Notes: generated by a model not told the origin, from the sequence alone. Positions 1 to 13,105 are shown, counted from the stretch's first letter. The stretch: DNA of 64,000 bases from Podospora bellae-mahoneyi (GCF_035222275.1 NW_026946359.1:1860001-1924000), one strand, 5' to 3'. Made by a program: numbers and translations.

Positions 1-3000
1 CTCTTTGGAGATTTATCATCTTCATTAGGATTTCATTCTAGGGTGATATTCCCCCACCACAGCCTCTTTGTTTTTTCTTTCAACTCATGGATATGGGAAA
101 AAGATGGACTGGTATACTCTTTTACTGGTTTTCTTTCTTTGCTCTTTTCTGCGAGGGGAACTGGAGAGAAAAAAGTTGAGGGGGGACTTGGGTCGATTGA
201 TTGGGGGCATCTTTGTCCTTGACTGGCTGCTTATGGGTTCCGTTTTATTAGCAAGAGAGACTCTGATAACTTTTTGTTTTTTCTGCAATTGACATTCGGT
301 CATAAGCTGCTTTTGATATTTGCTTGCGTGTTTGGTGAGTGCTTTTGCTTGATGCTTGTGTGCATGTGCCTTTGCGTTGTGTCTTAGGATGTTTGCGTCC
401 TTTACGGAGGGTTGGATATCTTCTCGAGAGCATAGCGTGACGGTGTTGGGCGTCTAATGGGATGTCTTGGATTGGGGGAGCTGGAGTCTTGGAGTGATGG
501 TGTTTTGGTTGGTTGCTAGGCCACAGGGGGCATTGGCGCCTGTGTTGGAACGACTTTGAAGACTTTGGATAGGGGTGAAGAGCTTTGAAGAGTTGGCTGT
601 GACGGGTTGCTCTTCAGCCCTTTGACCCGCCGATGACCTCTCAACAAAGTTTGGACGAAAGACGATGAACAATCATGGACGAAAACCTCGGTGATGAATA
701 GCTTTCGACGAAACCTCATGACACCTTACGTCTCTTTTTTGGGTTACAATGAAACATGGGCAACACGAAAAAACAGAACGAACACAACAAAACAACAGCA
801 GAAACAAAGGTGGATTTAAGCCGGGGTCAGAGAGAGTGTGTATCAACAAGCAGCAACAACCCGACGTTATTTCTGGAAGCAACCGTGCCAAGGAGTGGTC
901 GACAACCTGGAATATAAGCACGTTGACGATGGGAGTCACCGGGTATCTTTGGCAGCAAGTTTGAGCGTGGAGGGTTCAAGATTCGTCTGATCTCGTCGCG
1001 GCTTTTCTTGTCAGGATGCCTCCCCCCCCCCCATCAGACGACGGGCGTTGTTGGGCTCGCATACTGCCAACCAATACCCCGTTTGCTGGTAGCATCCTGG
1101 TGGATCATGGTGCCTGGGAGCCTCTTGGTGATGGCTTCAGCTTCGTTGGTTGATTGGCCTGCTTGGTCTCTTCATGCGGCTATGTTTGTTTTTAGCAAAG
1201 GTACTTTGGATTGCTGGTTGGCTGGATCGGCTTGGTGTTGGTGTTGGTGTTGGTGTTGGTGTTGGTGGTTGTCTGCTAGGGCTGTCATTGATACCACGAC
1301 CGGAGTGGCTTGGTGGAATTGTGATCAACTTGTGGAAGGATTTGGAGTAGATGCACAATAGAAAATATAGAAAGCTCTCTTGCGTGTTTTGACAGGATCA
1401 GCATGGATTGGATGTTGTTGCTTGGCTCTGAGATTGGATGGTGTTGCTTGGCTCTGAGACGGGACTCTGGGACGGGACTGCCGGTCTGGCTGTGTGTCTC
1501 TGTTGGCATTCCTGGGTTTCATGAGTAACTGGGCCCAATGGCTTTGCTTACCGGACCTGATATAACAACCTTCATTCACGTTGGTGGCCGGTAAAGGTAA
1601 CCGGATGGCAGGGGCAAGAGGGTAGTTCGGGTACACACCAGGAACACGTGGTCAGTTGTCATGAAGAAAATATTTGACGGCCATGCTGGGGTCCTAGCTG
1701 ACTCAAAACGTTGAGGCTATGTGATGACTGACCCAGCTAGGTACCTCTTATTGCATCGACATGCAGGGCAAGCTAACACGCCTTGGATAGACCCCAACTG
1801 GAGTCGTCCTGTGTCTGTGAAGGACGAAGTCGCTGGATTGGAGTACATAAGGTATGGAAGAAACACCTTGTTGCTGATATGCCGCACCATATGGTGATCA
1901 AGCGGCTGGATACTCGCATTTGCTTGTGTTCTTTCATGTGCTAGCATGTGGAAAGGTAGCCCGGGGGCTGTATCCGTGTTATAAGCAGCCATGAACGCCA
2001 TTGGCATCCATTCCTTTTCGTACCTCCGGCGGTTAGTATAAGACTTGGAAGTCCCATACGTGATTATGTGTCGGTACATGGTGCAATCAGACAGGCTTCA
2101 CGGGTGAGTTGATACCTGATATCAAGATAGCCTACGTGGAGAGAATTGTTGGCCTAATAAGAGCGTGGGAAAGAGAATTGGTGCATGCAATGATCGTGCC
2201 TTTGACAATCAAGGTTGACAAGGTGTTTATAAGTGAGATTCAAGCTATCAACATACTCTAACCCCAGACTCTGCATCAAAACCAAGCCGTTTAGAGGAGG
2301 TAAAAGTGGTAACAAGGTCTCCGTTGGGGAACCAGGAAAGGGACCATTAAAGAGTTGCAAGACTCCCCCAAAACCATCTAACATCAACCCGCCGACAGCG
2401 TGTCATGGGCAGCAGAAGGTGAAAATGCCATCGTAGTCTGCGACACTGCCGCCATATTGTCACCTCCGAAGGCAACTCAACCGACGGTTGGCGACGGCGA
2501 CAAATCAGTCGACGACCAGGTCATGTGGCACCAAAAGGACATCTTACTCACAGGGTGGGCCGGGCTGTCTGAGCTAGGACAACCTGTTGAAAAGTGCAGT
2601 TGACGGCTGCGCGGGTGTAATGGGCGCCGAGTGTGTCACCGCGCATAGGCCGTGTTATCATGGGCGTCCTGATGCATCGAATTTCGGAAGATCTCATTGT
2701 CCCGCCTGAAGATATCCAGAAATTACTGGCTTGTCTGAGATCTTCGTGGTACTGAACATGGGGCTTTGGAACCATTGGGGCACTCGCGGAGAGAATCAGA
2801 TTCCAACGCCGCCTGGGCAGACCACGCCTGCGAGGCTCTCTGACCCATAGGCGACCAAGACGCTAACATGTGGGAAAAATACTGGCTGCTGTCCCCAACA
2901 CAAGCCCAAGGCTTGATGGCTGAAATGACGCTCTGGCCTGCTTATTTTTATATGCAGGCGCATCCGGCCTGTCCTCGGGGCGCACAGGTGTGACACCACC

Positions 3001-5769
3001 AGGCACAATGCCCGCCCCCCAACACCTGCCGCTGTTTTTCTTGAGCCGAAAGTGCTTTACCCCTTTGGGTTTTTTGGATTAGGCTGTACCGGTTCTCGTA
3101 TTGTTGTCATGTATGCCGTTAATACCTCCGGGAGGGGGCAAGCAAAGGATGACTGACGACATTTTCTCAAGGAGGACCTGGGAATGAACCATGCGATCAG
3201 CTGTGTGCGAAGAATGATAACAGAGCACAAGTGACAAAATGACATACGGGAGCCCTCATCAAAATCGGACCATTCACGATTCAAGCCTCCGGTAAGCGAA
3301 GGATACACACTGTCTTGCAACCAAGTCACTTCCCGTCTCCGCAACTCTATATCCCTAATGAGATATTTGCTGTGAGTGAGCCGACATCCACAAATGTCCA
3401 TCAGAGGCTGTAAATGCGACTTCCGCATATGTTGAAGTGTCATGTTCAGGAGCCATGACGACCAGTCTCGAAATATTGACAGTGACGGAACTAAGAGCCA
3501 ACAGGACGACGAATATGGCGATATTGGATGTTTCCTCGGCCCCGCAGCTCGGATCGAGATCCCTACGACAGGTGTTCACACCCACGTTACCGGAATATCT
3601 TTGCGGTGGTTCGTGAGACCGATCGGTTGGCTGGCATGGTGCGATGGTCCAAGGTTGTTTGCATGTTGAGTAGCCAATAGCACGACAATCTTGAAAGAGT
3701 CGTCAAGCGAAGCATGTGTTCAATGTTGATAACACACCGGAAGTGGCTTTTTTGACCAGGATGTCCAGCCTCAAGTCACCGAGACATGGCTCATGGGAAG
3801 CTTCTCAGTGGGCCTGGCGAGCTTTGTGAGGCGCTAACTGTAAAGCATGTGCATCTCCTACACTTCTGCGTTTTCGAGAAACCCGGGACTCACTGCTCAC
3901 GACTTCCATCAATCCACCTGCCCAAGGCCCTCTCAACGGCTCTGACACCACGGTTTGCGACAGCTATCAATCAATCCACCCGCCCAGGGCCCTTCTGACT
4001 GCCCTCCCAACTGGAAGCTGTGGGCAAAGGTGGTGCTATTGATGATGTGTGGAAGAAAAGGTAGAGAATGATGGTGGCTCAGACTGCAAGGTGAAGAAGA
4101 TTAAGACAGTGAGCCTGTGCCCACGCCTCATAAGAGGCGCCGTGATGCTCTGAAAAGGCTGGTGGTGCTTTGGCGGGTAGGTCTCCTGGGAGATGGGCCA
4201 AGTGGTTAGCTAAGAATGTATATGTGGACCCTTTCGTTGGACCACGGTGCCTTTCTCCCCCATCGTATGCTTATGGGCGGACCTGGGTCGGATCGCACAC
4301 CAGGAAAGGACAGATGGATAGCAACTTGTCCAGATATGGAACGCCGGAGGATGATGTCCAGAGCAAGGTCATTTGGCCTGTCGAGTGGCTGGGCTCATAG
4401 GTTGCTAGCGGGAAGCAACGTTGGTTTTTCCCTGCTGCTTTTGCCTGTATATCAAACAGGACCAGGTCCCAGTTATCGTGTTTGAATCCCTCACTTCAAA
4501 AGTTGCCTTCTGAGAGACGAACTGAAGAACTGACGTATGAAAAAGCGAGCCATGTCGTATTGTCCAAATCTTGGAGCCCGTGGTCACCCCCCAACATGTC
4601 AGACTGTAAGTTTTCGTGGTGATTGGCAAGCTGGTATCTGTATGGAACTATGAAGTGCGGTTAGTAAGGAGTCTGCACCACTGCATGATGGTATGAAGAA
4701 GATGGAGAGATGAATTCTGCAACCAACGTGAGGCCGAAAATGTCCAAGCCATATACGAAGCAATCGAATCAAGCGATGAAGAAAGACAAGAGAAAGAAAA
4801 GAAAGAAACGCAATGACCAAAGAGGAGGCCAGTAGTAGAAAAGCAAAGGCTAGAGCCTAGAATATGAGGAGAGATACTTACTCGAGTAGGGCCTACATTG
4901 GGACGCCATGATCTCGGTGCTCTGTTGTTTGATGAACAGGAAGGATTGACAAGCCGTGGGTGGGAGATGGCTGGCCCAACCTCCGGCAGATGCTGAATCG
5001 ATGGGGAGGCATGTTGGGGGGTGTATTGATAGTCCCCACCACTGCTCGCAATGTATGACAGTGTGTTGTGAGTGTGGGAAAAATGATTGAGCAACATCGT
5101 TCTACTTGCAGTCTTCTCAGAGACCACGATGATGTCTGTCGTGCTTGTGTGATGGTCTCAGCCAACCGAGGTAGCTCGATGGGCACCCTATCAAAAACTG
5201 GTTATGATGGGATGAAGGCTATGAAGACCATGAGTCGGGGGACACAGTATCTGCTGCATACTGGCTGAACGCCTTCAAGTCGGAGTAGATGTCTGACCTT
5301 TATCATGTCTTCTCCGTCGTTTACCCCGTATCTTAGGGAACGGCTCCTTGTCGGTCGAAGACCCGAAGTGTGATTACGGTAGTCCAGTAACTGAAGTTCT
5401 TGTAAACTGCGAAAACTTGTCCCACCGTTGAGCCTTTCCCACATTCTAAGTCCACGGAGCTTGACACGGTTGACAACGCTGGCTGAAGTTGGACCCTCAT
5501 TGTCAACAAGAGTGGCGCAGAATGTAAAGACACGGACAACTTACTAGACGCAGGTACCTTGAGTGGCCAGCGCATCCTTTTTGCTCGAATCTTCCTGATG
5601 AGACATCGTCTCTCGAGGGGGCTTTGATATAATATATCAGGATCTGGAGTGAGAACAGAACGTTAGAAGGCGTGCTCGGCGATGGAGATAAGAGGGAAGA
5701 CCAACCTTCTTGATGGGTCGTCGAGCCTTCTCAGGTAACCTTGAGTCCCGCAAAGCTCACCAGTGTAAT
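1..5769. other. gene-poor stretch
   Basis: No gene is supported here. Open frames are short (the longest about 128 codons), overlap in several frames and show no recognisable domain, splice pattern or start context. The stretch contains a TTGGTG microsatellite, two close duplications (about 1405-1465 and 3905-4000) and otherwise ordinary mixed-composition DNA. It may include untranslated ends of a gene lying left of the window. Confidence 0.5.
1232..1267. repeat. TTGGTG hexanucleotide microsatellite
   Basis: Six perfect copies of TTGGTG. No gene can be assigned around it. Confidence 0.9.
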
Positions 5770-6309
5770 CCTCCTCTTTAGTTATTACCCCTTCCTAGGC
5801 CTTGTTGAGTCGGTTGGTGTCCATGAAGAAAACACATCCTCCTCTTGAGGTATTACCCCTTCTTGGGCCTTCTTGAATCGGGTTGAGTCCATGAACATAG
5901 AGACCCTCCTCTTGAAATATTACCCCTTCCTGGGCCTCCTTGGATCGGTAATACGGTTGTGGCCCATGGATACACACCCTCCTCTTGAGTTTTTACCCCT
6001 TCTTGGGCCTCCTTGGATTGGTAGCTCGGTTCGAGTCCATGAAGAAAGATCATCCATCTCTTGAAGTATTACCCCTTCTTGGGCCTCCTTGAATCGAGAG
6101 TGCAGTAGTGGCCCAGAGATATATAGACATCCTCCTCTTCAGTTATTACCCCTTCTTGGGCCTCCTTGAATCGGTCGAATGCTCGTGGCCCATGTTACGT
6201 GTCCTCCTCTTGAGTTATCACCCCTTCCTGGGCCTCCTTGAATCGGTTTGTATGTCCGAGCAAGCACCCTCCTCTTGAGTTATTACCCCTTCCTGGGCCT
6301 CCTTGATTC
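5770..6309. repeat. array of eight ~44-bp repeats with variable spacers
   Basis: Eight copies of a core start at about 5770, 5838, 5905, 5978, 6054, 6131, 6203 and 6268. Each core starts CCTCCTCTTGAG, continues with TTATTACCCCTTCCTGGGCC or a close variant, and ends CTCCTTGAATCGG. Periods are 68, 67, 73, 76, 77, 72 and 65 bp, so spacers are about 21-34 bp. Spacers are not identical, but several keep a short GTCCATGAAG or GTGGCCCATG element, so each unit is a well-conserved core plus a fast-diverging insert. On the minus strand the core reads as a peptide like KEAQEGVITQEEG, but the periods are not multiples of three and the frame changes between units, so a repeat protein is unlikely. Confidence 0.85.
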
Positions 6310-8888
6310 CCATGAGGTCTTCGGGGATCTCATGGTCGACTTGGCCTGGATCGGGCCTCAGAGACAGGCAAATGGAGGGATGTCTCGGAGGGAATGCTAC
6401 AGGTGGCATGTCAGTGGATGTACTTCTGTGGGTGACTTTCAGCATCAGATGGGGAGGAGACTGACGATCAGGGAGTGGGTTGCAACGCCAACCAGGGCTT
6501 GATCATTGACAGGATGATGAGAATAGGCAGAACACTCAACTCCAGATGAGCCAAAGATTGGAAGAAGACGAAGAAGAACACGAACATTTGTGGCCACAGA
6601 AAAGTGATTTACCAAAAAAGTCAGAATATATCGGCAGAAGTGGCTCAACAAACAAAGTTTGGACAGGTGTTAGAGTCAAAACACAAGAAAGATCCGTAGT
6701 CCTGCGGTAGGGCAACCTCGCAGCCTCCAACTCCCCCCACGTCTCGGCATCTCCAAGCCTTCCTCACTGAATCTTGCTCGGCTCCGCCCTCCCAGAGTGA
6801 CCAGAAGCGGGTACAAGTGACAAGATCGAGCATAGTTCAATGGAAGGCGGGTACATTCTGTTCAGCATTACACACGCTCCTTCCCCATCCATCCCCTCGC
6901 TGCCTTGGACATTGTTCCCTCACAACGTATCAACTCACTCTGCCTAGCTCTGGACCCCCGAGGGACTCCACTCTAAGAAGCTGAAGGTCTAAAAGGCGGG
7001 TACGTTGCGTCCCTTGATGGCCAACCTATCCGCTTTCCTCTTTCAGTTTCAAAATCCCCGTCTGGCCTTCACTTATTCGATGCAAGGGTCAGTTGTTGGG
7101 AGATCCAGGCGGTCAAAGCTTAAGGAAGGGAGCGGAATGGTCCGGAGACAGGCGGATACCTCCTTGTGCAGTTTGAATTTACGCCGAGAGAAAGAGGGCA
7201 GCGAAGAAGGAACAGTCATGCCTGTCAAGGACTTGGTAAGCATCTGGCATGTGAACCTCCATATATCACAGTATCCAAGGCAAGAAATGGCAAGCAACAT
7301 GTCACAAGTAGATTTTGAAAGAAAGCTGCAGACAAGGGCTGCTTTTTCCTTTGATTTTCTGGCTCGAGTGACAGTTCCAATGACAAACTGGCCCGGGGGG
7401 CAGGATGGAGCTGGACGGGACGAATCGATTCATGTCCGAATTTAGTCATCACGGGTATTCTGTGATGTATAATGTAACAAAATATGAGGAGCCTCTGTCA
7501 AAGTGCTGTTTTTTGAAATCAGTGTTTGGAGGACGCTCAAGTGCTCTTTGTTGTGAAGCGGGAACCCATGGAGCTCACCACCTTGCAGATTGAATTCACG
7601 AAGCAGCCCTAGGCCCACCTCATGCGAGAGTGCTTCAGGTCATGACGGTCGGTAATCGTTTGTTCGGTTACTTGCGTTCTAAGGAGTCTATTTCTTTAAG
7701 GTCACGTTCGTTGCCAAACTGATGTAATGTGTTAGATTCCTTTCATGTCGTGTAAAAGGGTTCGGTCAGCCGGAAAGTCCTTCACCACTTTCTCATACAT
7801 GCAACCACACCCGCAGCTAGACATGTCTCATTTACACTCCTAACGCTTATAATGTAAATGGGTTTTAAGAACAGATGAACATCTGCAATGTGGTTTTGTA
7901 CATAGGTATCAAATGAGAAGTTGATGAAGAGCAGTTAATTCATAACTCAAAAGGGTTAGGGTTAGACATGGGAAAGACCAGTGCACAGGAAATTTTGTCA
8001 AACTTTTGAAGCATATCTTCTTCCAAATCCATAGTATGGAGTTTTGTCTTGTTAATGTTTGTACGAACAGGCCATCAGGACATCGATCCATTCATCTGTT
8101 TTTATCTTGGCATCTGAAGTATCAAGACATGATCGTGATGAACTTCGATGACGTCGGATGCAACATCAAGCCAGAAAAGGTCGTTTCATGGTTGAGCCAC
8201 TATTATTCCCGGGTGGCTTATTCGATTTGGGATGCCGATGAAGAATCCTACATCTCGCACTCTCTGGGTATCATCATTCCGAGACCGATATTGTTGTCAC
8301 ACACATATCAACGTGTTGTTATCCCCGGAATTCTGAACGGTAGCTGCTGGAGCATGCCGTCACGGGTGTCTCATTTGATTCTTGAACTCCATCCACATCT
8401 CCTGAGGTATGAAAAAAGCTTGTCATCTAAGGTATGGAATATCAGGCCTCCATCGGTCTTCTCTCACTGAAATATTATTCCGAGCCAACAAGCATCATGC
8501 GCTGGCTATGTGTCATACTCCAATCCGGGGCCTGGCGGGTTTCAAGGCCGAATCCTTTGATGCCAAGCCACTTATGGAAGCCTGGCGCCAACAGATCAGT
8601 GAGGTCACTGGTGACCAGTGACAAGGCGGTGCTATGCCCCATATCCCCTCGCCAAAGCACCGCACAGCCCATCAATGAACCCGACGTACTGAAATCCGCC
8701 TTTGCTGGACCTATCCCATGACATAGCATCTCCCAGACTCCCAAGCCAGCGAAAAACAAAACCTCTCCCCTTTCCTTTCTTCAACTGCCAGTTGCTGGCA
8801 TCTGTTTCCTGCCAATTACTCAAGACTATTTTGCTGGCCCCGCTTTCTTCAAACATTTCGTCAGATATATCTAGGCGGGTTTGGTGGT
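6310..8888. other. gene-less stretch
   Basis: No supported gene. A 154-codon open frame at 8006-8470 has no recognisable domain, no upstream intron or promoter context and odd composition, so it is not called. Two tandem TTAGGG-like units (AGGGTTAGGGTTAG) occur near 7947-7960, which is too short to be a telomere relic on its own. Confidence 0.5.
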
Positions 8889-9699
8889 ATGATGGTCGAT
8901 GAGGAGGGAAGGCGTTCGCGGCGGCCAAGGGTACGGGCTATCGGTGCTCTGGGCGTGCCTTTCAACTTCCTCCAAGTTGCCCTGAGGTTCGCGACGTCTC
9001 TCTATGAGGTGGGATTGATTGCTTTTATCGCGTGGCTGTATGATCACTGGAGACGGGAAGAAACTGCGAGGGTCGATTTCCTCTTTCCATCGTTCTTCCC
9101 GGTAAGTTCTGCTCTGGTTGGAAATGGTCATTGAGACAAATGTCTGAAGGAGACACTAACATGCCGAGGCAAGCTTGGTGTTGGTATCTTGGTCGATGCA
9201 TACGAATTTGTGTCATTGCTTTGGTTCGATCGGAGACGGGCTATTAATCCCGTTGCTGTTGGATTCGACGTTGCTCTAACAGGAACGGGTGTGTTTTGCT
9301 TCTCGATCTTGAATATGGTGGACGATAGGCCGAAGTGGAACTTCAACGGGCCTGACCGCCGCCACCAAGCTTGGGTTTTGGACATGAGAAATGCAATGAT
9401 ATTCATGGTAGTCTATTCGTGAGTTGCAAATGCGTTTGATTTAACGATATGGAATTGCTGACAGTTGAAATAGAATTCTGCATGCCACCTTTGTGGTCCT
9501 GGCAGCAGCGGGCGTTGTCAAAATGTACAGGGATATTGGAAAGACACAGAAGACGAGACGACTGGCGGAAGCCCAGTTGCAGATGTTGCAGTTCAGCCAA
9601 GTGGCAAGGCCTGACAAACGGACAGATGCTGCAACTGTTACAGAGGTACCGATAGATCCTCCAACAGCTGTTCACTTGGATACATCAAGGGACCCATAG
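8889..9699 (+). CDS. four-TM membrane protein (MARVEL-like layout)
   Basis: Three exons (8889-9101, 9174-9418, 9474-9699) join to about 227 residues. Both introns (72 and 55 bp) have GT-AG ends with CTAAC and CTGAC branch sites, and they join frames exactly. The protein has a short basic N-terminus (RRSRRPRVR), then four hydrophobic segments: around VPFNFLQVALRF, LGVGILVDAYEFVSLLWF, the INPVAVGFDVALTGTGVF region, and the MIFMVVYS/ILHATFVVLAAAG region that spans intron 2. The tail is polar and probably cytosolic. Length and topology match fungal MARVEL-type membrane proteins, but no diagnostic residue fixes the family. The start is one of two adjacent ATGs (8889 or 8892); an extra upstream exon is possible. 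Confidence 0.75.
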
Positions 9700-10554
9700 T
9701 TTGAGCTTCCTCACATTCACATGAAATAAAATGGCATGGATCTGGCGTATGATATTCAGGCATGATAAACTGAGGTACGTAGGCTGTCAACGGACACCAC
9801 AGGCGAGGCGGATTGCAACCAAGGGGGCGGATACCACACATGTCCCCTCCAGGGCCAAAGCAGCTGGAAGGGGGAAGGAGGGTACGAGGGAGGACCCTCT
9901 TGAGCACCTCGTCCTTGGGGAGTCCGCAGCGTAGGTCGGCAAGTGATGGAAGTACCAGACCTGAGCCTTGTCTTAGGTAATGAAGGTCCTTGCAGGCAAC
10001 AGCCCCTGCACTGTTTTGTGGACTGGGACGCATTCGAAATTCTTCCACCTTTCAGTCTTCTGCCTCGATTTCGCCTTTCACCACCTACCTCCTCATCATC
10101 CACATTCCACCTGGCAGCGATTCCACCATGTCATTCCGTCACCCCATCACTCCATCATTCCAGCTAAAGTTCATTTGTGTCTCGCCTTTGGCTTGAGTCT
10201 GTAGGTTGCCCTGTACTTAAATCCCTCGCTTGTTTGGCGCTAATGATTCAGGTGGTGGTTCAAGTGGTGGTTAAAGCATGGGCTGCGTCGACAACGGGGA
10301 CACATGTACCAGCTTGATTTTGTCCCCAGCCCAGCCCGATTTCATCCCCAGAGCTCACACTGAGTTCGCATTGCCAAGGTACGATCGAATCCTCAGCTTC
10401 CACTCTATTGTCTCACTTGTCTAACTGATCTCCAGACAGGGTTGACCTCCGGAGGGGATGGTCCCAGTGGCAGCAACGGATCCCTAGCTTGAGTCCACAT
10501 CAGGCTTGCTCAATGTTATGAGTCCACATCGGTCTTTACTCTAGTGTCATGACC
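9700..10554. other. intergenic
   Basis: No supported gene. Several short overlapping proline/serine-rich frames at 9940-10200 have no splice or domain support. Confidence 0.5.
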
Positions 10555-10776
10555 TTTCTGTCTATCGAGAGGCGTCCACACCCAAGCTCAGGGTCTACAA
10601 ACAGCCCCGATGACAAGGTTGACAACATGGAGTTTGCTGGGTAGCTGGCCAGCATCAAGCAGGGCACCGACCTGAATGCCACCGAGAAGGCCGACGAGAA
10701 GAGACAAAAGTGGGTGAAGCAGTCTCGTGCTCAGGTTATCGACGAGAAGCCCAAGGAGCCCAAAGGCAGAAGATTG
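10555..10776 (+). pseudogene. relic of an unidentified charged protein
   Basis: One frame reads DDKVDNMEFAG, a TAG stop at 10642-10644, then LASIKQGTDLNATEKADEKR and a lysine-rich stretch ending VIDEKPKEPKGR. The amino acids on both sides of the stop look coding (charged, helix-forming). The stop sits where CAG (Gln) would fit, a single C-to-T change. There is no room for an intron around the TAG, no start codon and no continuation downstream, so I read it as a fragment of a decayed host gene. I do not recognise the family. Confidence 0.4.
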
Positions 10777-11316
10777 TCATGGTGGTGTATCATAATTCAT
10801 GTACATAGCATCTGTTGTATCTATACAGGGAAAGCAAGAGAAAAAAGCATCTTTGGAATTCGTCGTTGTCATGCTGTGACACCTTCATGGCGCTGTTAGC
10901 TTGTAAAGCCGCCATCAAACCGGTGGATGACTAACCTGTGCTGAGTGCGGGGTCAAGGCTATCCCCTCCAGGCCGGTTTGGTTATCAAACCAACCTTCAT
11001 TACTCAGCGAGGGGTCAAAGTTGTCCCCTTCAGTGGGGACAACACTGCGATTGTGTCTCCAACATCCAAGACTGGAACATGGGAAGGGAAGTACTTTAAG
11101 TCCCTTATCCCCTTTCCATTGTTTCCAAACCGCACGTATAAGTAGGTACAATAAAGCCGCTCGACAGTGTGCGTCTTGCCTCCTTCTCATTCTATCTCTA
11201 CCCTACGCTTGAATCACTCTGGGCTACTTAATTTACGTTTGTTTCGTCTTGCCGACACCACACCGGCATTCGCAAAATAAAAATCCACATATACAGATCC
11301 AGCGACACACAAGAAG
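10777..11316. other. intergenic, 5' side of GFA gene
   Basis: Mostly promoter or leader DNA of the next gene. A GTATAAGTAGG element lies at about 11138, about 180 bp before the ATG at 11317. Confidence 0.4.
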
Positions 11317-11924
11317 ATGGCCTCTGGTGCCGCTGACAAGTCGAAGCCCTACATCCCGCTTGCCGGCCTAGCCGGGGACGGTTGGTCCAAGGACGGCAAG
11401 GCGACAGCCACCTGCTACTGTGGCACGGTGCAGCTCATTGTAGTGAGTCCAACACTCTAGCCCAGCCGGAAAATCAAAGCCGACGTGTATGATCCCACAA
11501 ACAGTCCCTCGACGGCGTCGTCAACACCTTCGTCTGCAACTGCACCGACTGCCGCAAGATCACCGCGTCCATGTTCGCCAGCAACTTCACCGTCAAGAAC
11601 TCCCACTTTGAGTACGCGCGCGGGAAGGACCGTATCAAGACGTTTAGCCAGTCCCAGACGATCGCTTCGGGCAAGGCGATGACCAACTACTTCTGCGAGA
11701 ACTGCGGTACGCTCATGTACCGTGTTGGCGAGCGCTTTCCTGGAGTGAGCATCCTGCGCATTGGCACTGTTGATGACTTTTCGTTGCATGAGACCAGGCT
11801 TCGGCCACGACAGGAGCATTGGACTAAGGACCGTGTCTGCTGGTTTACGGGAGTCCAGGGGATAGAGGAGACTTTTGAGGTTCAGGGGCGAGGGGGAAGA
11901 AAGGGAGGCATCAGCAATCTTTAA
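11317..11924 (+). CDS. GFA/CENP-V domain zinc protein
   Basis: Two exons (11317-11442 and 11505-11924; 62-bp intron starting GTGAGT) give about 181 residues. The family (glutathione-dependent formaldehyde-activating enzyme, CENP-V/GFA) binds zinc through spaced cysteines and often acts on glutathione adducts. The signature is clear: CYCG near residue 36, CNCTDCRK just after the intron, and CENCGTLMYR about 40 residues later, which match the usual C-x-C, C-x2-C and C-x2-C pattern. The domain end GVSILRIGTVDD is also typical, so the protein is the domain with short ends. No targeting signal is seen, so it is probably cytosolic. The actual substrate cannot be told; many fungal paralogues do not act on formaldehyde. 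Confidence 0.9.
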
Positions 11925-13097
11925 TGATTTCCAACGGGGATTAGATATAGGATCATGTCCTGGAGGGTGTTCAGGATTCATTGACGGGTGGTGTACATTA
12001 ACAGAACAACGTTTTAGCTGAATGGGAAGAAATGGGTGAATGAATCTCGGTTAAGGTACCCTGTGAGTTCGGATCAAGTTGGTACCTGAAGACACTGAAG
12101 ATACAAAGACAGGTTTTGTCCACACTCGGACAAGACAGATACATCTATTGAACAACAGAAAATAACAGAAGGCCCTTAGAGGAAAAGACGATATGTAGTG
12201 ATGGAGTGGAGGGTACGGTGGTTACAGTCATGCAGCGTACGAATTCGCAGGGCCAGACAATAGCTTGGCGTTTTCAAACGGGGAAATCAAAATGTCGAGA
12301 TATAGACTGTAGCTGTCCTGGCCGAATGCCTATGACATGAGTAGTTAAATATATACTTCAAACCTATCGGAACGATCTATCATTACTGCCGCGTTGACTT
12401 GACAATACATCCAACCACTGCATGCACTTTGAAAGTAATCCATCGTCACCATCATACCCTAGGCCTACCCCATGTCATGCCGCCATGAGCCCAGCATGAC
12501 CGAAGAAGCTGAGCACAGTGAGTGAGCTATATGCCGTAGAGCTGTTCTGGGGTGGTATATTCTAGGCTCAACAACTGGTGCGGTCTCTGTATTGGCCGGC
12601 GCATCCTTGTTGTGGCATAGGATGACTGACGGGGTTGAATCGGTTGATGGCAGAGTGCTGGACCGGGGACGAGAACAGGGCGATAGACAAGTGTCAAGAA
12701 GGCTGGGTGGGTATGAATGATATCGATGGGCTGGCTCTGCCATCAGGAGAAATCGAAGCAAGGAGCCCCTGTCCAAACTTCAGGGGGTGTACATGTGGAG
12801 AGTCTGTCTTCTGAACTGAAAACCTTCCAACCCTTGGCCGACAACAACGTCACTCTTGGGAACACGGCGGTCGACTAAACTTTGGCCTTGAGGATGGAAC
12901 TTGTTATTGACCTATGGTAGGCCGGTTTCCTGTGGCTGTGCGGGTGTCAGGGTGGGTGGGACGGACGGCGGTTGTGTTCATAGGTAGGAGAATATGACGT
13001 AGTGCGGGGCGGCGTCGAAGCCAAGGCAAGGGTGCAGCAACGGTTTGGTCTGTGGGCGGCGAGAGCGGTAAGTCAAATAACCAGGAGAAATTTGGAG
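11925..13097. other. intergenic
   Basis: No supported gene. Short frames such as 12465-12776 (minus) have neither a domain nor gene context. Confidence 0.5.
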
Positions 13098-13105
13098 ATA
13101 TAAAG
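13098..13105 (+). promoter_or_regulatory. TATA-like box
   Basis: ATATAAAG lies about 143 bp before the ATG at 13248, followed by a pyrimidine/A-rich leader, a normal spacing for fungal core promoters. Confidence 0.45.

Noticed and set aside
1717-2079. 120-codon minus-strand frame
   Set aside because: Reads somewhat protein-like but no family, start context or neighbouring exon could be found.
6025-6045. tRNA B box GGTTCGAGTCC
   Set aside because: It is part of one unit of the spaced-repeat array and no tRNA fold surrounds it.
5770-6309. CRISPR array
   Set aside because: Genome is eukaryotic, repeats are imperfect, spacers share traces with each other, and no cas-like gene is near.
7947-7960. 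Telomere relic (two TTAGGG-like units)
   Set aside because: Only about two units, expected by chance in a window of this size.
8006-8470. 154-codon plus-strand frame
   Set aside because: No domain, no introns or leader, and amino-acid use unlike the neighbouring real genes.
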